Part shown: positions 32,465 through 41,118 of the stretch, in pieces
Numbering within the stretch: the stretch's first letter is position 1
How the letters are laid out: each line of letters begins with the position of its first letter
Position numbers and translations under genes: made by a program
Notes under the pieces: generated by a model
Database searches by the model: none
The model's input: only the letters and a program-made list of their open reading frames with translations
Told to the model about the DNA's origin: nothing
Assembly: GCA_016779325.1 (NCBI GenBank)
Contig: JADHNU010000021.1
Span: 1 to 41,230 of the forward strand
Reading direction: 5' to 3'
Origin: Pseudomonadales bacterium
GTDB taxonomy: Bacteria; Pseudomonadota; Gammaproteobacteria; Pseudomonadales; Azotimanducaceae
DNA length: 41,230 nt

Positions 32465-33463
32465 CTAGGGGGTGAGGAACTCACTGGCGTAGACGGGCAG
32501 GGCCGGGGCGCCACCGGTGTGGATGAACACCACGTCGTCGGAAAGGCGGTCTGCTTCGAGGAGCGCCAAGAGCCCCGCCAGGGCCTTGCCGCTATAAACC
32601 GGGTCGAAAAGCAGCCCTTCCTGGGACGCGAGGCGCCGCAGGGCCGCCACCATGGCGGCCGTGGGCTGGCCGTAACCGTCCCCGAGAAAGCCGTCCACCA
32701 CCTCGACGTCGTCGTCCGTGAGGCGAAGGCTGGGGTCCAAGCGGTCGAGGACGGCTTGCCCCAGGGTCTTGACGTCGGCCGCGATGGCAGCGCTATCGGC
32801 TTTGTAGACGTTAATGCCCAGCACCCGCGTCGCCAGGCCGGCGTAGCGGAAGCCCGCAACAAGGCCGCCCTGGGTGCCGCCCGTGGAGGTGGCATGGATC
32901 ACCGTGCCTGGGTAGAGCCCGCGCGCTTTGAATTCCGCGGCAATTTCCAGCGCGCAGCGCGCGTAGCCCAGGGCGCCCACGGCGCTGCTTCCCCCCGTGG
33001 GCACTACATAGGGGCGATGGCCGGCTTGGGCCAGTTCGGCCAGGACGGTCTTCAGCACGGCCTCGGGCGTGCTGTCCGCTGCCACGCGATGGACGGTTGC
33101 GCCAAAGAGATCGTCGTAAAGCAAGTTGGCATTGCGCTCGTAATCGTCCACCCTGCGCCCGACCGCATCGCGCAAGATCAGCGCGCAAGCCAGGCCCCGC
33201 CGCGCGCAGCCCGCGGCCGTTTGCCGGGCATGATTCGACTGGAGCGCCCCAAAGGTGATGACCGCCGTGGCCCCTTGCTGCTCTGCATCGGCGAGCAGGT
33301 ACTCCAGTTTCCGGCTCTTATTGCCACCAAAGGCCAGCCCCGTGCAATCGTCTCGCTTCACCCAAACCCGAGGCCCTGTGGGCGTGGTTTGCAGGCTCGC
33401 AAGGGGCTCGAGGGGCGTGGGTAAGTGGGCTAGGGTGACCCGGGGGAGGTCATCGAAGTGCAT
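32465..33463 (-). CDS. D-cysteine desulfhydrase / 1-aminocyclopropane-1-carboxylate deaminase-like PLP enzyme
   Basis: A 332-residue fold-type II PLP enzyme. The PLP lysine is K49 in GGNKSRKLEYL; FGALQSNHARQTAA and the C-terminal GGAPALPVYASEFL fit the DcyD/ACC-deaminase family. Such enzymes convert D-cysteine to pyruvate, sulfide and ammonia, or related substrates. I start at 33463 (MHFDDLPRV) since the frame upstream overlaps the end of the exported-protein gene; no strong ribosome site is visible. Confidence 0.88.
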   Translation of the reverse strand: MHFDDLPRVTLAHLPTPLEPLASLQTTPTGPRVWVKRDDCTGLAFGGNKSRKLEYLLADAEQQGATAVITFGALQSNHARQTAAGCARRGLACALILRDAVGRRVDDYERNANLLYDDLFGATVHRVAADSTPEAVLKTVLAELAQAGHRPYVVPTGGSSAVGALGYARCALEIAAEFKARGLYPGTVIHATSTGGTQGGLVAGFRYAGLATRVLGINVYKADSAAIAADVKTLGQAVLDRLDPSLRLTDDDVEVVDGFLGDGYGQPTAAMVAALRRLASQEGLLFDPVYSGKALAGLLALLEADRLSDDVVFIHTGGAPALPVYASEFLTP

Positions 33464-33476
33464 AGGGGGCTCGCTC

Positions 33477-34034
33477 TTAAGGTTGGGCCGCAGGCCGTTC
33501 GGCAATTAAGCGGAGGGTTAAGGGTTCCTCAAGGAGCGCATTGCGCACCGTGAACTGCGCTTCCAGCCAGGGCCCGGGGGGCGCCGCCGCCCCCTCCCGA
33601 GGCGCGGCGGGAGCGATGAGGCGCCACTGCTCCTCAATCCGAGTGCCGGAATTATTCGTGCGCTCCACATAGAGCACGTCGCCCTCCCAGGCGGCGTAGC
33701 GCAAGATGGGATTCTGGGCGTCGATTACCGAGGGGCGGCCATCGGTGTACAGCGTTGGGCGCGATTTGCCGTCGAAATGAAAGCGGACCTCGGGCCCCTC
33801 GATGGCGAGGTCGAGGGTGGTCTCAGGTAGCACGAGGGCCCGGAGCACGCTCTGGCCTTGGCCGCGGCGTAGGGATCGCTGGGCCTTCCGAAGGGCCTTT
33901 TCCGCTTGTTCCTGACTGGCCGTTTGGATACGCCAGGGGCCGGTGAAGTCGCCCTCCGAGGCCTGGGCCGGGAACAGCGCTAAGGCGATGAGAAAGAGCG
34001 CGGGGCTTAGGGCGAGGAAAAGACGGGCGTTCAT
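33477..34034 (-). CDS. Exported protein of unknown function
   Basis: 185 residues with a signal peptide (about 1-26, cleaved near AQASEGD). It has no recognisable catalytic motif. The mature part is a Gln/Arg-rich helix (TASQEQAEKALRKAQRSLRRG), then a beta-rich domain with VRFHFDGKSRPTLYTDG and VLYVERTNNSGTRIEEQW, a typical layout for small envelope lipid- or outer-membrane-associated proteins. The ATG overlaps the DUF3445 gene stop by 4 bp, so it is co-translated with it. Function unknown. Confidence 0.75.
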   Translation of the reverse strand: MNARLFLALSPALFLIALALFPAQASEGDFTGPWRIQTASQEQAEKALRKAQRSLRRGQGQSVLRALVLPETTLDLAIEGPEVRFHFDGKSRPTLYTDGRPSVIDAQNPILRYAAWEGDVLYVERTNNSGTRIEEQWRLIAPAAPREGAAAPPGPWLEAQFTVRNALLEEPLTLRLIAERPAAQP

Positions 34035-34834
34035 GCTTCGGTTCCGGGGGCGAGAAGCGCCCGTAAAGCCGGGGCCACCAGGGGGACACGCCGGCTGGCC
34101 TGCTCGTCGGCGCTAAGGCGTTCGAGCACGGCCTTGAAAGCCGGTGCAGCGGCGGTGCCGGCGAGGTCCCTGAGGGGACGATGATGGACGCGGATGAAAA
34201 ACATGGTCCAGCGGCTGCCTCGCGGTCGGAAAAGCCCTTGCCGCTCCCAGCGTAGCACTAGGCGCTGGGCTTGGTCCTCGGGGGGCAAGCGGAGAAAGGC
34301 CGGGCGCAGCGCCGGGCCTTCGGCGCGCCACCAATCCATCGCATCGTAGAAAAACCAGTTCCCTCGCATGAAGGCCTGCCCCGGTTCGAGCCGGTCGAGG
34401 ACGCGGGTCATCGCGCTTCCCAGGGTTGGCCAGAGTCCGGGGACAGGCTCATGAAGGCGCGCCAAGCTCTGCCCAAGGCGGTCATCTAGGCGCCAGCCGC
34501 TGGGGGCCGTCAGCACGCCGCCGCGAAGCCGCTGGTCTTCGTCCAGGAAGCACAGATCGTCACACAGCCCTGTGCTTAAAGCCCTTAAATCGTCGGCCCG
34601 GTGTAAGGGCGTGGGCAGTGCCCGGCGCAGGGCGAGGAAAGGCGCGTCCAAGCTCGCGGGGGCGGCAAAGCATTGGTGCCTCCGGGTTTTAAGTTGAGCT
34701 TGGCGGTGGCGGAGCCGGGCGGCACTGGCCGGATCTGGGGCGAGCAGGGTGGTCAGGTCGACGCGCGTAAGCCCCAGGCGATAGGCCCCGTGCCGCGGCT
34801 GGCCGCGATGGAGAAAGGGCCAGGCTTCTCTCAC
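34031..34834 (-). CDS. DUF3445 protein (heme-dependent oxidative N-demethylase family)
   Basis: A 267-residue protein. The sequence LCDDLCFLDEDQRLRGG, LTAPSGWRLDDRLGQSL, LHEPVPG, MRGNWFFY, RQGLFRP and MFFIRVHHRPL follows the DUF3445 family order of conserved blocks. Family members include heme-dependent oxidative N-demethylases, which release formaldehyde from methylamines. The start is the GTG at 34834 because it overlaps the upstream stop as GTGA; a longer open frame to 35065 exists but overlaps the membrane-protein gene. Partner subunits of the N-demethylase systems are not visible nearby, so function is uncertain. Confidence 0.75.
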   Translation of the reverse strand: MREAWPFLHRGQPRHGAYRLGLTRVDLTTLLAPDPASAARLRHRQAQLKTRRHQCFAAPASLDAPFLALRRALPTPLHRADDLRALSTGLCDDLCFLDEDQRLRGGVLTAPSGWRLDDRLGQSLARLHEPVPGLWPTLGSAMTRVLDRLEPGQAFMRGNWFFYDAMDWWRAEGPALRPAFLRLPPEDQAQRLVLRWERQGLFRPRGSRWTMFFIRVHHRPLRDLAGTAAAPAFKAVLERLSADEQASRRVPLVAPALRALLAPGTEA

Positions 34835-35328
34835 GGGGGTTGGGCGGGGACGGGTAGGGCGCCGATGAGCACCTTCGCGAACAGAAGGGGCGCATAAAAA
34901 GGCGCGAGTGGGCCGAGGGTCTGCTGGCCGCCGGCGGCCAGCAGAAACCAAAGCACCAGCGCGAAGGGGCGTTGCAGAGTCGGCGGCAGGCGGGCAAGCC
35001 CCAAGGCCCCCAGGGTTGTCGCCAGGCCTAGCGCCCCTGCGGCAAGAGGCGCCTGCGCAAGCCACCCGAAGAGCACCAGTGGAGCGCTGTGGAGCAGGGC
35101 CCCGGGAAGCTGGGCGCAGGGCCCCTGCCTGTTGTTCCCTGCCAGCCCGGGGGCGCGTCCCAAGCGACCCCGGCCCCAGCTGCTCGTTAAGAGTAGACCG
35201 GGCAGGACTTCGGCGCAGAGGAGTGCAAGCAGCCCCCGGGCGGCCAGGTCGAGGCCCGCGGCGGCTTGGTAACCGAGCATCGCGCCCAGCAGTGCCAGGA
35301 CGAGAAATACGCGCCCTCCCGAGCCCAT
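34831..35328 (-). CDS. Hypothetical integral membrane protein
   Basis: 165 residues, mostly hydrophobic, with about five membrane segments (FLVLALLGAMLGYQAA, GLLALLCAEVLPGLLL, LVLFGWLAQAPLAAGALGLATTLGA, FALVLWFLLAAGG and PLLFAKVLIGALP). No family is recognised. It sits in the minus-strand operon between the SnoaL-like and DUF3445 genes, with tight spacing (4-nt gap and 4-bp overlap). Confidence 0.62.
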   Translation of the reverse strand: MGSGGRVFLVLALLGAMLGYQAAAGLDLAARGLLALLCAEVLPGLLLTSSWGRGRLGRAPGLAGNNRQGPCAQLPGALLHSAPLVLFGWLAQAPLAAGALGLATTLGALGLARLPPTLQRPFALVLWFLLAAGGQQTLGPLAPFYAPLLFAKVLIGALPVPAQPP

Positions 35329-35332
35329 GGTC

Positions 35333-35716
35333 CTAGCCTTCGGCCTTGAGCGCTCGCATCAGCGGGGCAGGGTCGAGGTATTCCTCGATGCGCGTAATGC
35401 GATCATTTGCCACCACGAAGCGAATGGCGGCGGGCATGGTGATCTCGGTGCCGCCCTTGGTTTTCCCCCGCATGGTATGGGTTTGCCAGAATCCATCCTC
35501 GGCGGCCTCGCGGCGGTGGACGTCGTAGTGCAATTCCCCCAGCACGCTGGTCATCCAGGCCAGGGAGGCGAGGTTGGTCTCGGCGTCTTGCTCAATGCCG
35601 TCGAAGTTGTGCCAAATCTTGATATCTGGCGCATAGAGGGTGCGCACCGTATCCGCGTCGCCTTTTTCAAGGGCAGCGCAGAGGGCGTCGGCAAGGGCGT
35701 GATGGGCTGGGTTCAT
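35333..35716 (-). CDS. SnoaL/NTF2-like family protein
   Basis: A 127-residue small alpha+beta barrel protein with the NTF2/SnoaL pattern: DALCAALEKGDADTVRTLYAPDIKIWHN followed by a central beta sheet ending RITRIEEYLDPA. Members include limonene-epoxide hydrolase-like enzymes and small binding proteins. Start at 35716 (MNPAHHALAD) is preferred over an upstream frame. It heads the minus-strand operon, divergent from the IMPase-type gene. Confidence 0.85.
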   Translation of the reverse strand: MNPAHHALADALCAALEKGDADTVRTLYAPDIKIWHNFDGIEQDAETNLASLAWMTSVLGELHYDVHRREAAEDGFWQTHTMRGKTKGGTEITMPAAIRFVVANDRITRIEEYLDPAPLMRALKAEG

Positions 35717-35799
35717 GGGCCTGGGCTCCGGGCGAGTGGTCACGAAAACGTCGTGCCATACTAGCGTTTCTGGCAGTGGGTGGCAGGGGAGCAGATGCC

Positions 35800-36612
35800 A
35801 TGGCCGAGGAGGCCTTTGGAGCACTGGGGGCGGAGCACGCCCTAAGCGTGGCCCTGGCGGCGGCGGAGGCCGCGGGACAGGCGGCCTTGCCCTATTTTCG
35901 TCGGGCCCCGGCCGTGGAGAACAAGGCAGGCCCTGGAGGGTTCGACCCCGTCACCCGGGGGGACAGGGAGGCGGAGCTCGCGCTTCGGGCGCGGCTGTTT
36001 GAGGCCTTTCCCAACCATGGGCTGCGGGGCGAAGAAGGGGAGGATGAGCGCCCGGAAAGCCCCTATCAATGGATCATGGATCCCATCGACGGTACCCGCG
36101 CCTTCATCACGGGGCTCGTGCACTGGGGCGTCCTGCTGGGCCTCGCCTACGAGGGGCAAACGGTACTCGGGGTGATGCACCAGCCTTTCACCGGGGAGTT
36201 CTGGTGGGGCTATGGCGCTCGGGCGGGCTATCGTCGCGGGGCCCACAGCCAGCCCCTGCGCACCCGGACGGGCCTTGCCCTTGCCGAGGCGCACCTGGCC
36301 ACAACCGACCCTTATCTTTTTCCTCAAGAGGAGGCGCCGGTCTTTCAGGCGCTGCGGAGCGCCACGCGCCACTGCCGCTTCGGCACCGATTGCTACGGTT
36401 ACGGCATGCTCGCTCAAGGGCAGCTCGATCTGGTCTTGGAATCGGGTCTATCGCCCTGGGATATCGAGCCCCTGCTGCCCATTATCCGCGGTGCCGGCGG
36501 CGTTGTGACCGGCTGGGACGGGGCTGCCTGCCTAGGCCCTCGAGGGGCGGTGTTGGCATCGGGGTGCCCGGCGCTCCATGAAGAGGCCCTCGTCCTCCTT
36601 TCCACGCTTTAA
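35800..36612 (+). CDS. Inositol monophosphatase family phosphatase (histidinol-phosphatase-like)
   Basis: A 270-residue Li-sensitive phosphatase-type enzyme. The metal site has E78/E79 (RGEEGED) and WIMDPIDGTRAF (D94, D97, G98, T99), and the C-terminal GLSPWDIEPLLPIIRGAGG is the second metal motif. The family hydrolyses inositol-1-phosphate, histidinol phosphate or related esters; the DPIDGTRAF form is common in HisN-type proteins. GGGGAG is 8 nt before the ATG at 35800, which I chose over a GTG at 35776. The CoA-transferase gene starts 11 bp downstream. Confidence 0.9.
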   Translation: MAEEAFGALGAEHALSVALAAAEAAGQAALPYFRRAPAVENKAGPGGFDPVTRGDREAELALRARLFEAFPNHGLRGEEGEDERPESPYQWIMDPIDGTRAFITGLVHWGVLLGLAYEGQTVLGVMHQPFTGEFWWGYGARAGYRRGAHSQPLRTRTGLALAEAHLATTDPYLFPQEEAPVFQALRSATRHCRFGTDCYGYGMLAQGQLDLVLESGLSPWDIEPLLPIIRGAGGVVTGWDGAACLGPRGAVLASGCPALHEEALVLLSTL

Positions 36613-36623
36613 GGATCGCGCGC

Positions 36624-37787
36624 ATGAAACTTGACGGCATTCGGGTGCTCGACTTGTCGCTCTTTCTTCCAGGCCCCACGGCCACGGTGATGCTGGCGGA
36701 CCACGGCGCCGAGGTGATCAAGGTGGAAAGCCTGGGGGAGGGGGAGCCGAACCGCCATATTGGCCAGCGCCGCGGCGACCGGTCTGTTTACTTCGACAAC
36801 ACCCATCGCGGTAAGAAGAGCCTCGCGCTAAACCTCAAGGATCCTCGGGGCCGCGCTGTGTTTCTCGAGCTGGCCGCCACCGCCGACGTCATCGTTGAGG
36901 CCTTTCGCCCTGGGGTGGTGAAGCGCCTTGGCGTGGACTATGACGCCGTGGCCGCCGTGAATCCCGGCATCGTTTACGCGTCCATTTCCGCCTTTGGGCA
37001 GCACGGCCCGCTCGTCGGTCGCCCGGCGCACGACTTGGCCGTGGAGGCCCTGGTGGGGTTGCTATCAAATAACGTCGACGGATCGGGCCGCCCCGTGCTG
37101 CCGGCCATGCCCGCGGGGGACATGCTCGCCGCGGCCTATGCCGTTGCCGGTATTGCCATGGCCCTTTATCGCCGTAGCCAGACCGGGCGAGGGGATTATC
37201 TCGACCTGGCCATGATGGATTCCATCCTCTTCAGCATGCCCAATTCCCTCGGGGCGGCCTTCGCGGAGCAGCGGGCCCCGGTGCCCGCGGAGGAGCGCAT
37301 TTGGGGCGGCAATGCCTTTTACCGTATCTACCGCTGCCAGGACGGCTTGGATTTGGTGCTGGGCGGCGTAGAGATGAAATTTGTCCAGGCGCTGCTGGGG
37401 GCGCTGGATCGGGAAGATCTGATTGACCTCTGCCGTCAGCCTGGGCCTGGGCAAGCCCCGGTGGTGGCCTTTCTCGAGGAAACCTTCGCCTCCGCCCCTC
37501 GGGCCCATTGGGAGGCCTTTCTTGCCCCCTTGGATGTGTGCTGGGCGCCCGTTAACGATTTGCGTACGGCGCTCAATGAGCCCCAGCTCGCTGCGCGGGA
37601 AATGATCCTAAAGGATGAGCAGGGCCGCGAGTTCCTGGGGGCGCCCCTCAAATTTCGCCAGGAACCCCCGGCTCCGGGGCTTAAAAGCCCGGATCACGGC
37701 GCCCACAGTCGCGCGCTCTTGGAAAGCCTAGGGCGTAGTCAGGACGACATTGCGGCCCTGCTCGCCGAGGGGGTGATCGGCGCCTAG
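36624..37787 (+). CDS. CaiB/BaiF family III CoA-transferase
   Basis: A 387-residue enzyme. Family marks are the N-terminal GIRVLDLSLFLPGP, HGAEVIKVES, DVIVEAFRPGVVKRLG, YASISAFGQHGPLVGRPAHDL, the catalytic Asp166 in AGDMLAAAYAVAGI and the C-terminal DVCWAPVNDL. It moves CoA between a carboxylic acid and an acyl-CoA, activating a substrate for further breakdown. It follows the IMPase gene (11-bp gap) and converges on the TRAP operon with a 4-bp overlap. Confidence 0.94.
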   Translation: MKLDGIRVLDLSLFLPGPTATVMLADHGAEVIKVESLGEGEPNRHIGQRRGDRSVYFDNTHRGKKSLALNLKDPRGRAVFLELAATADVIVEAFRPGVVKRLGVDYDAVAAVNPGIVYASISAFGQHGPLVGRPAHDLAVEALVGLLSNNVDGSGRPVLPAMPAGDMLAAAYAVAGIAMALYRRSQTGRGDYLDLAMMDSILFSMPNSLGAAFAEQRAPVPAEERIWGGNAFYRIYRCQDGLDLVLGGVEMKFVQALLGALDREDLIDLCRQPGPGQAPVVAFLEETFASAPRAHWEAFLAPLDVCWAPVNDLRTALNEPQLAAREMILKDEQGREFLGAPLKFRQEPPAPGLKSPDHGAHSRALLESLGRSQDDIAALLAEGVIGA

Positions 37788-39139
37788 GGTCCGTAGGCCT
37801 GGGCCGGCAGCCAGGTGGCCAGGGCGGGAAAGCGGTAGATCAGCGCAAGGCCAAGCAGCTGCAGGAACACGAAAGGCACCACGCCCCGGTAGATGGTCTG
37901 CACGGAGATCTCCGGCGGTGCGACCCCGCGCAGATAGAAAATCGCAAAGCCCACGGGAGGCGTCAGGAAGGACGTCTGCAGACAGACGGCAAACAGCACG
38001 GTAAACCAGACCAGATCGAACCCCAGGGTTTGCACCACCGGCGCCACCAGCGGCAGCACGATAAGGGTGATCTCGATCCAGTCGAGGAAGAACCCAAGTA
38101 GAAAGGTCGCGAGCAGAATGGTCAGAATAATGCCGTCGGGGCCGAAGGGGAGGCCCAGGAGCGTCCGGTCGATCAGCTGGTCCCCACCGAGGCCCCGAAG
38201 TACCAGCGAGTAGGCGGTGGCACCAAGAAAAATCGCGAAGATGAATCCCGTGGTGCGCGAGGTTTCCCACAGTACGTCGCGCAGCACGGCCAGGGAAAGG
38301 CGCCCGTAGCCGGCGGCCAAGAGCAGGGCGCCGGCAGCGCCAACCCCTGCCGCCTCCGTGGGGGTCGCGATGCCAAAAAAAATGCTGCCCAGCACGGCGA
38401 AGATGAGCCCGAGGGGCGGCAGAATGGCCTTGAGCACGGCCCCGGCCAGGCCCCAGCTGGGCGCTTCGGCCTCGGCGGGCGCCGGCGCCGCCTCGGGATC
38501 GAAATGGGCGCGCAGTAGCAGATAGAGCATGAACAGCCCGGCCAGCAGAAGGCCCGGCACCAGGGCGCCGAGGAAAAGGTCCCCGGCACTGATGGCTAAG
38601 CGGTCTGCCATGAGCACGAGCATGATGCTGGGTGGAATGAGGATGCCCAAGGTGCCGACGGCGGCAATGGTGCCCGCGGCAAAATCAGGGCGATAGCGCT
38701 GGGCGAGCATGGCGGGCAGGCCTAGGAGGGCAAGAAGCACAACGCTGGCTCCGATGATCCCCGTTGAGGCCGCCAGCAGCAGGCCGATAAGGGCCACCGT
38801 GAGCGCAAGCCCCCCCCGGCGGGCCCCAAACAGCTTCACCAAGTTGTCCATAAGGCGCTGGGCCATGCCCGAGCGGTCGAGCATGAGCCCCATGAAGATG
38901 AACATCGGCAGGGCGACCAGCACCCAGTTCGTCATGACGTCCCAGCTGCGCTCCACGGTCATGGACGCGTAGGCCCAATCGACGCCCGCCTCGAGCCAGC
39001 CGAAGCGCTCGAGCGTCATGGCCAGGGCGGTGAACAACACGGCCAGGCCGCCCAGGACCCAGGCCACGGGAAAGCCCGTGAAGAGCAAACTCATAAAGGC
39101 TAGGAACATCAGGACCGCGAGGCCCTCGGCGCCGCTCAC
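37784..39139 (-). CDS. dctM: TRAP transporter large permease subunit (DctM family)
   Basis: A 451-residue very hydrophobic protein with about 12 membrane segments and the DctM features GIIGASVVLLALLGLPAML, GTLGILIPPSIMLVL and FLTPPVGFAIFYLRGVAPPE. It is the ion-driven membrane component of a tripartite ATP-independent periplasmic transporter. The start overlaps the small permease stop by 4 bp (ATGA). It is convergent with the CoA-transferase gene. Confidence 0.95.
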   Translation of the reverse strand: MSGAEGLAVLMFLAFMSLLFTGFPVAWVLGGLAVLFTALAMTLERFGWLEAGVDWAYASMTVERSWDVMTNWVLVALPMFIFMGLMLDRSGMAQRLMDNLVKLFGARRGGLALTVALIGLLLAASTGIIGASVVLLALLGLPAMLAQRYRPDFAAGTIAAVGTLGILIPPSIMLVLMADRLAISAGDLFLGALVPGLLLAGLFMLYLLLRAHFDPEAAPAPAEAEAPSWGLAGAVLKAILPPLGLIFAVLGSIFFGIATPTEAAGVGAAGALLLAAGYGRLSLAVLRDVLWETSRTTGFIFAIFLGATAYSLVLRGLGGDQLIDRTLLGLPFGPDGIILTILLATFLLGFFLDWIEITLIVLPLVAPVVQTLGFDLVWFTVLFAVCLQTSFLTPPVGFAIFYLRGVAPPEISVQTIYRGVVPFVFLQLLGLALIYRFPALATWLPAQAYGP

Positions 39140-39696
39140 GGCCTTTCCTTAGAGCTTGGAGTGGGTATGAGGGGGCGCGGCCAGGCAAAGAGCAGGGCAC
39201 TGGCCCGGGACAGGCGAGCGCAAGCCGCCAGGGTCAGCAAGGCGAAGGCCAGGGGCAGGGCGAGCTTAATGGCCCAGCGATAGGGCAGGCCCCCGGGCGC
39301 CTGGGAGATTTCCCCAGCGGCCCAAGCGCTCATAACGAAGGGGATGGCGTAGCCCAGCACCAGCAGGAGAAAGGGCAAAAGTAGGCCGACAAGGCCATAC
39401 AACTCGACCCAAGCCTGGTGCCGAAGGCTGAGGCGCGCATGGAGGAGGTCCACGCGTACGTGATCGTCGAGGCTGACGCCGAGAGCAAGGGCCGTGAGGA
39501 AACCCAGGGCGTAGAGGTGCCATTGGAGCTCCTCAAGCTCCACCCGCCCCTGACCAAAGGCGTAGCGCAGGGTCACGTTGAGCACGATAACCGCCAGCAG
39601 CGCGAGCCATAGCCAGGAAGCCAGGGCTCCGAGGCGCTTTAGCGCGCCATCGACGCGGCGCGAGAAGGCCGTTTCCGGAAGACGCGGGCGGCTCAT
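39136..39696 (-). CDS. dctQ: TRAP transporter small permease subunit (DctQ family)
   Basis: A 186-residue protein with four membrane helices. The sequence VTLRYAFGQGRVELEELQWHLYALGFLTAL and the segment VSLDDHVRVDLLHARLS are typical of the DctQ family (conserved Glu and Asp-His-Val-Arg-Val-Asp). It pairs with DctM. It overlaps both neighbours by 4 bp, which shows an ordinary P-Q-M transporter operon. Confidence 0.93.
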   Translation of the reverse strand: MSRPRLPETAFSRRVDGALKRLGALASWLWLALLAVIVLNVTLRYAFGQGRVELEELQWHLYALGFLTALALGVSLDDHVRVDLLHARLSLRHQAWVELYGLVGLLLPFLLLVLGYAIPFVMSAWAAGEISQAPGGLPYRWAIKLALPLAFALLTLAACARLSRASALLFAWPRPLIPTPSSKERP

Positions 39697-40820
39697 GGCG
39701 CAGGGGATCGCGGGTAGGCCAGCCGGTCCCAGGTGGCGTAGCGCGTCGCAAAGGCCTTCTGGTTTTCGTAAACCTGGGCGAAGGTGGCATTGGCCTCGGC
39801 CTCTGCTTCAAGAACGCTTTCTGCGGCGGCTTCGAGGGTGGCCAAAAGCGCCGGGGCAAGCTGTCGCGTATCCACCCCCTCAGCTTCAAAGCGCGCCAGG
39901 ATTGCACCTTGAAGGCCCTCGGAGCGCGCAAGATTCCGGGCCACGCCAGCGGTGCAGGCGGTGGTGAGGGCAGCCTGCGTGGGGGGCGTAAGGGTGCGCC
40001 AGCGGTCGAGATTAATTACCAGGTGAAAGGCCGTGAAAGGTTGGTGCCAGCCTGGGAAATAGTTGATGGGGGCGACCCGATGGAAGCCCAGCATCTCATC
40101 CACCACGGGCAGGGAGTATTCCGTGGCGTCGATGGCGCCTTTCTCGAGGGCTTGGAAAAGATCGCTGCCGGGAATCATGGTCACGGAGGCCCCGAGGGCC
40201 TGGAGGGTTTTGCCGCCGAGCCCTGCGAAGCGAATCTTCAGCCCGGCAAGATCCTCCGGGCGATCGATGGGTTTGCGGAACCAGCCCGCGGTCTCGGGCC
40301 CAATCAGCCCGCAGAGGATGGGGTGAAGGCCCTGGGCGTGATAAATCTCCTCCGCGAGTCTTTGGCCATCGCCTTCGAACCACCAGGCCATGAAAGCCCA
40401 GGGCGAGAGGCCAAAGGGCACGGCGCCGAAGAGGGGGGCTGCGGGCGTGCGGCCCTGATCGTAGCCAAGCCAGGTGTAGCCCGCGGGCACCTTGCCCTCT
40501 CGCACGGCCTCTGTGATGGCGAAGGCGGAGACGATCTCCCCGGGTTCGAAGACGTCTAGGGCGAGGGCGCCGTCGCTCGCGCCGGCCAGCGCATCCCGCA
40601 CGTAGAGGATGTTGTCCCCGAGCGCTGGCAGCTGGGTGCCGAAAGCCACGGGGAGGCGCCAGCGTAGCCGCTCCTGGCTGGCTTGCCCGCCCTCGCCCCT
40701 TGGCCCCGATGCCGGCGCCGGAAGCAGGCTCGCCGTCCCCAGTCCTGCAAGGAGTGCGGAAAACAGCAGGCCGAAAAAAAAGGCGCGGCGGCTGATGCCG
40801 CTTGGTTGTTCGTGGGCCAC
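39693..40820 (-). CDS. dctP: TRAP transporter substrate-binding protein (DctP family, TakP-like)
   Basis: A 375-residue periplasmic binding protein. The N-terminus has a twin-arginine-like start (SRRAFFFGLLF) and a signal sequence ending near ASG. Conserved DctP blocks are WFRKPIDRPEDLAGLKIRF, GSDLFQALEKGAIDATEYSLP (equivalent to the AxEW region) and YFPGWHQP. The Tyr in place of the usual Trp at ATEY and the overall match to 2-oxoacid-binding TakP suggest an organic-acid ligand; this is inference. GTG start at 40820 with GGGGGGAG 6 nt upstream, so the frame upstream to 40931 is not used. Regulated from the 40821-41118 region. Confidence 0.9.
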   Translation of the reverse strand: MAHEQPSGISRRAFFFGLLFSALLAGLGTASLLPAPASGPRGEGGQASQERLRWRLPVAFGTQLPALGDNILYVRDALAGASDGALALDVFEPGEIVSAFAITEAVREGKVPAGYTWLGYDQGRTPAAPLFGAVPFGLSPWAFMAWWFEGDGQRLAEEIYHAQGLHPILCGLIGPETAGWFRKPIDRPEDLAGLKIRFAGLGGKTLQALGASVTMIPGSDLFQALEKGAIDATEYSLPVVDEMLGFHRVAPINYFPGWHQPFTAFHLVINLDRWRTLTPPTQAALTTACTAGVARNLARSEGLQGAILARFEAEGVDTRQLAPALLATLEAAAESVLEAEAEANATFAQVYENQKAFATRYATWDRLAYPRSPAP

Positions 40821-41118
40821 GTGAGGCTCCCCCCGGCAGGTCGCGCTTGATTCTGGTGGGCCGCTGGTCTGCCCGCAAGGGCACCCTGGTGGCAGGCTGT
40901 ACAGCGGTTGTATTCCCGAAGGCGATCTCATACCCTCACCAACCTTTGTTCAGGCTGAGGTTTCAGCCTGGGCAAGCCTGACGGCGGGGCATACCCGCCA
41001 TACGCATACCAAACGCCGATCTCAAGCGGTGTGAGGCGGGTCGCATTCTTCAGATAAGTAGTAAGACGTCTAGGCGCTCTTGCGGGCGTCGTCTTCGTGG
41101 CTGTAGGGGTAAAAACTG
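40821..41118. promoter_or_regulatory. 298-bp divergent intergenic region (TRAP operon and pntA promoters)
   Basis: No convincing gene is present. It holds the inverted repeat CAGGCTGA/TCAGCCTG (40951-40958 and 40963-40970, 4-nt centre) and a second, GGCGGG/CCCGCC (40983-40988 and 40994-40999, 5-nt centre). Neither has a T-run. They are good candidates for regulator binding or leader hairpins. No sigma-70 promoter could be fixed by eye. Confidence 0.45.

Noticed and set aside
32519..33424. Plus-strand open frame opposite the D-cysteine desulfhydrase gene (301 codons)
   Set aside because: Shadow of a gene with a clear PLP lysine motif; no start site or domain.
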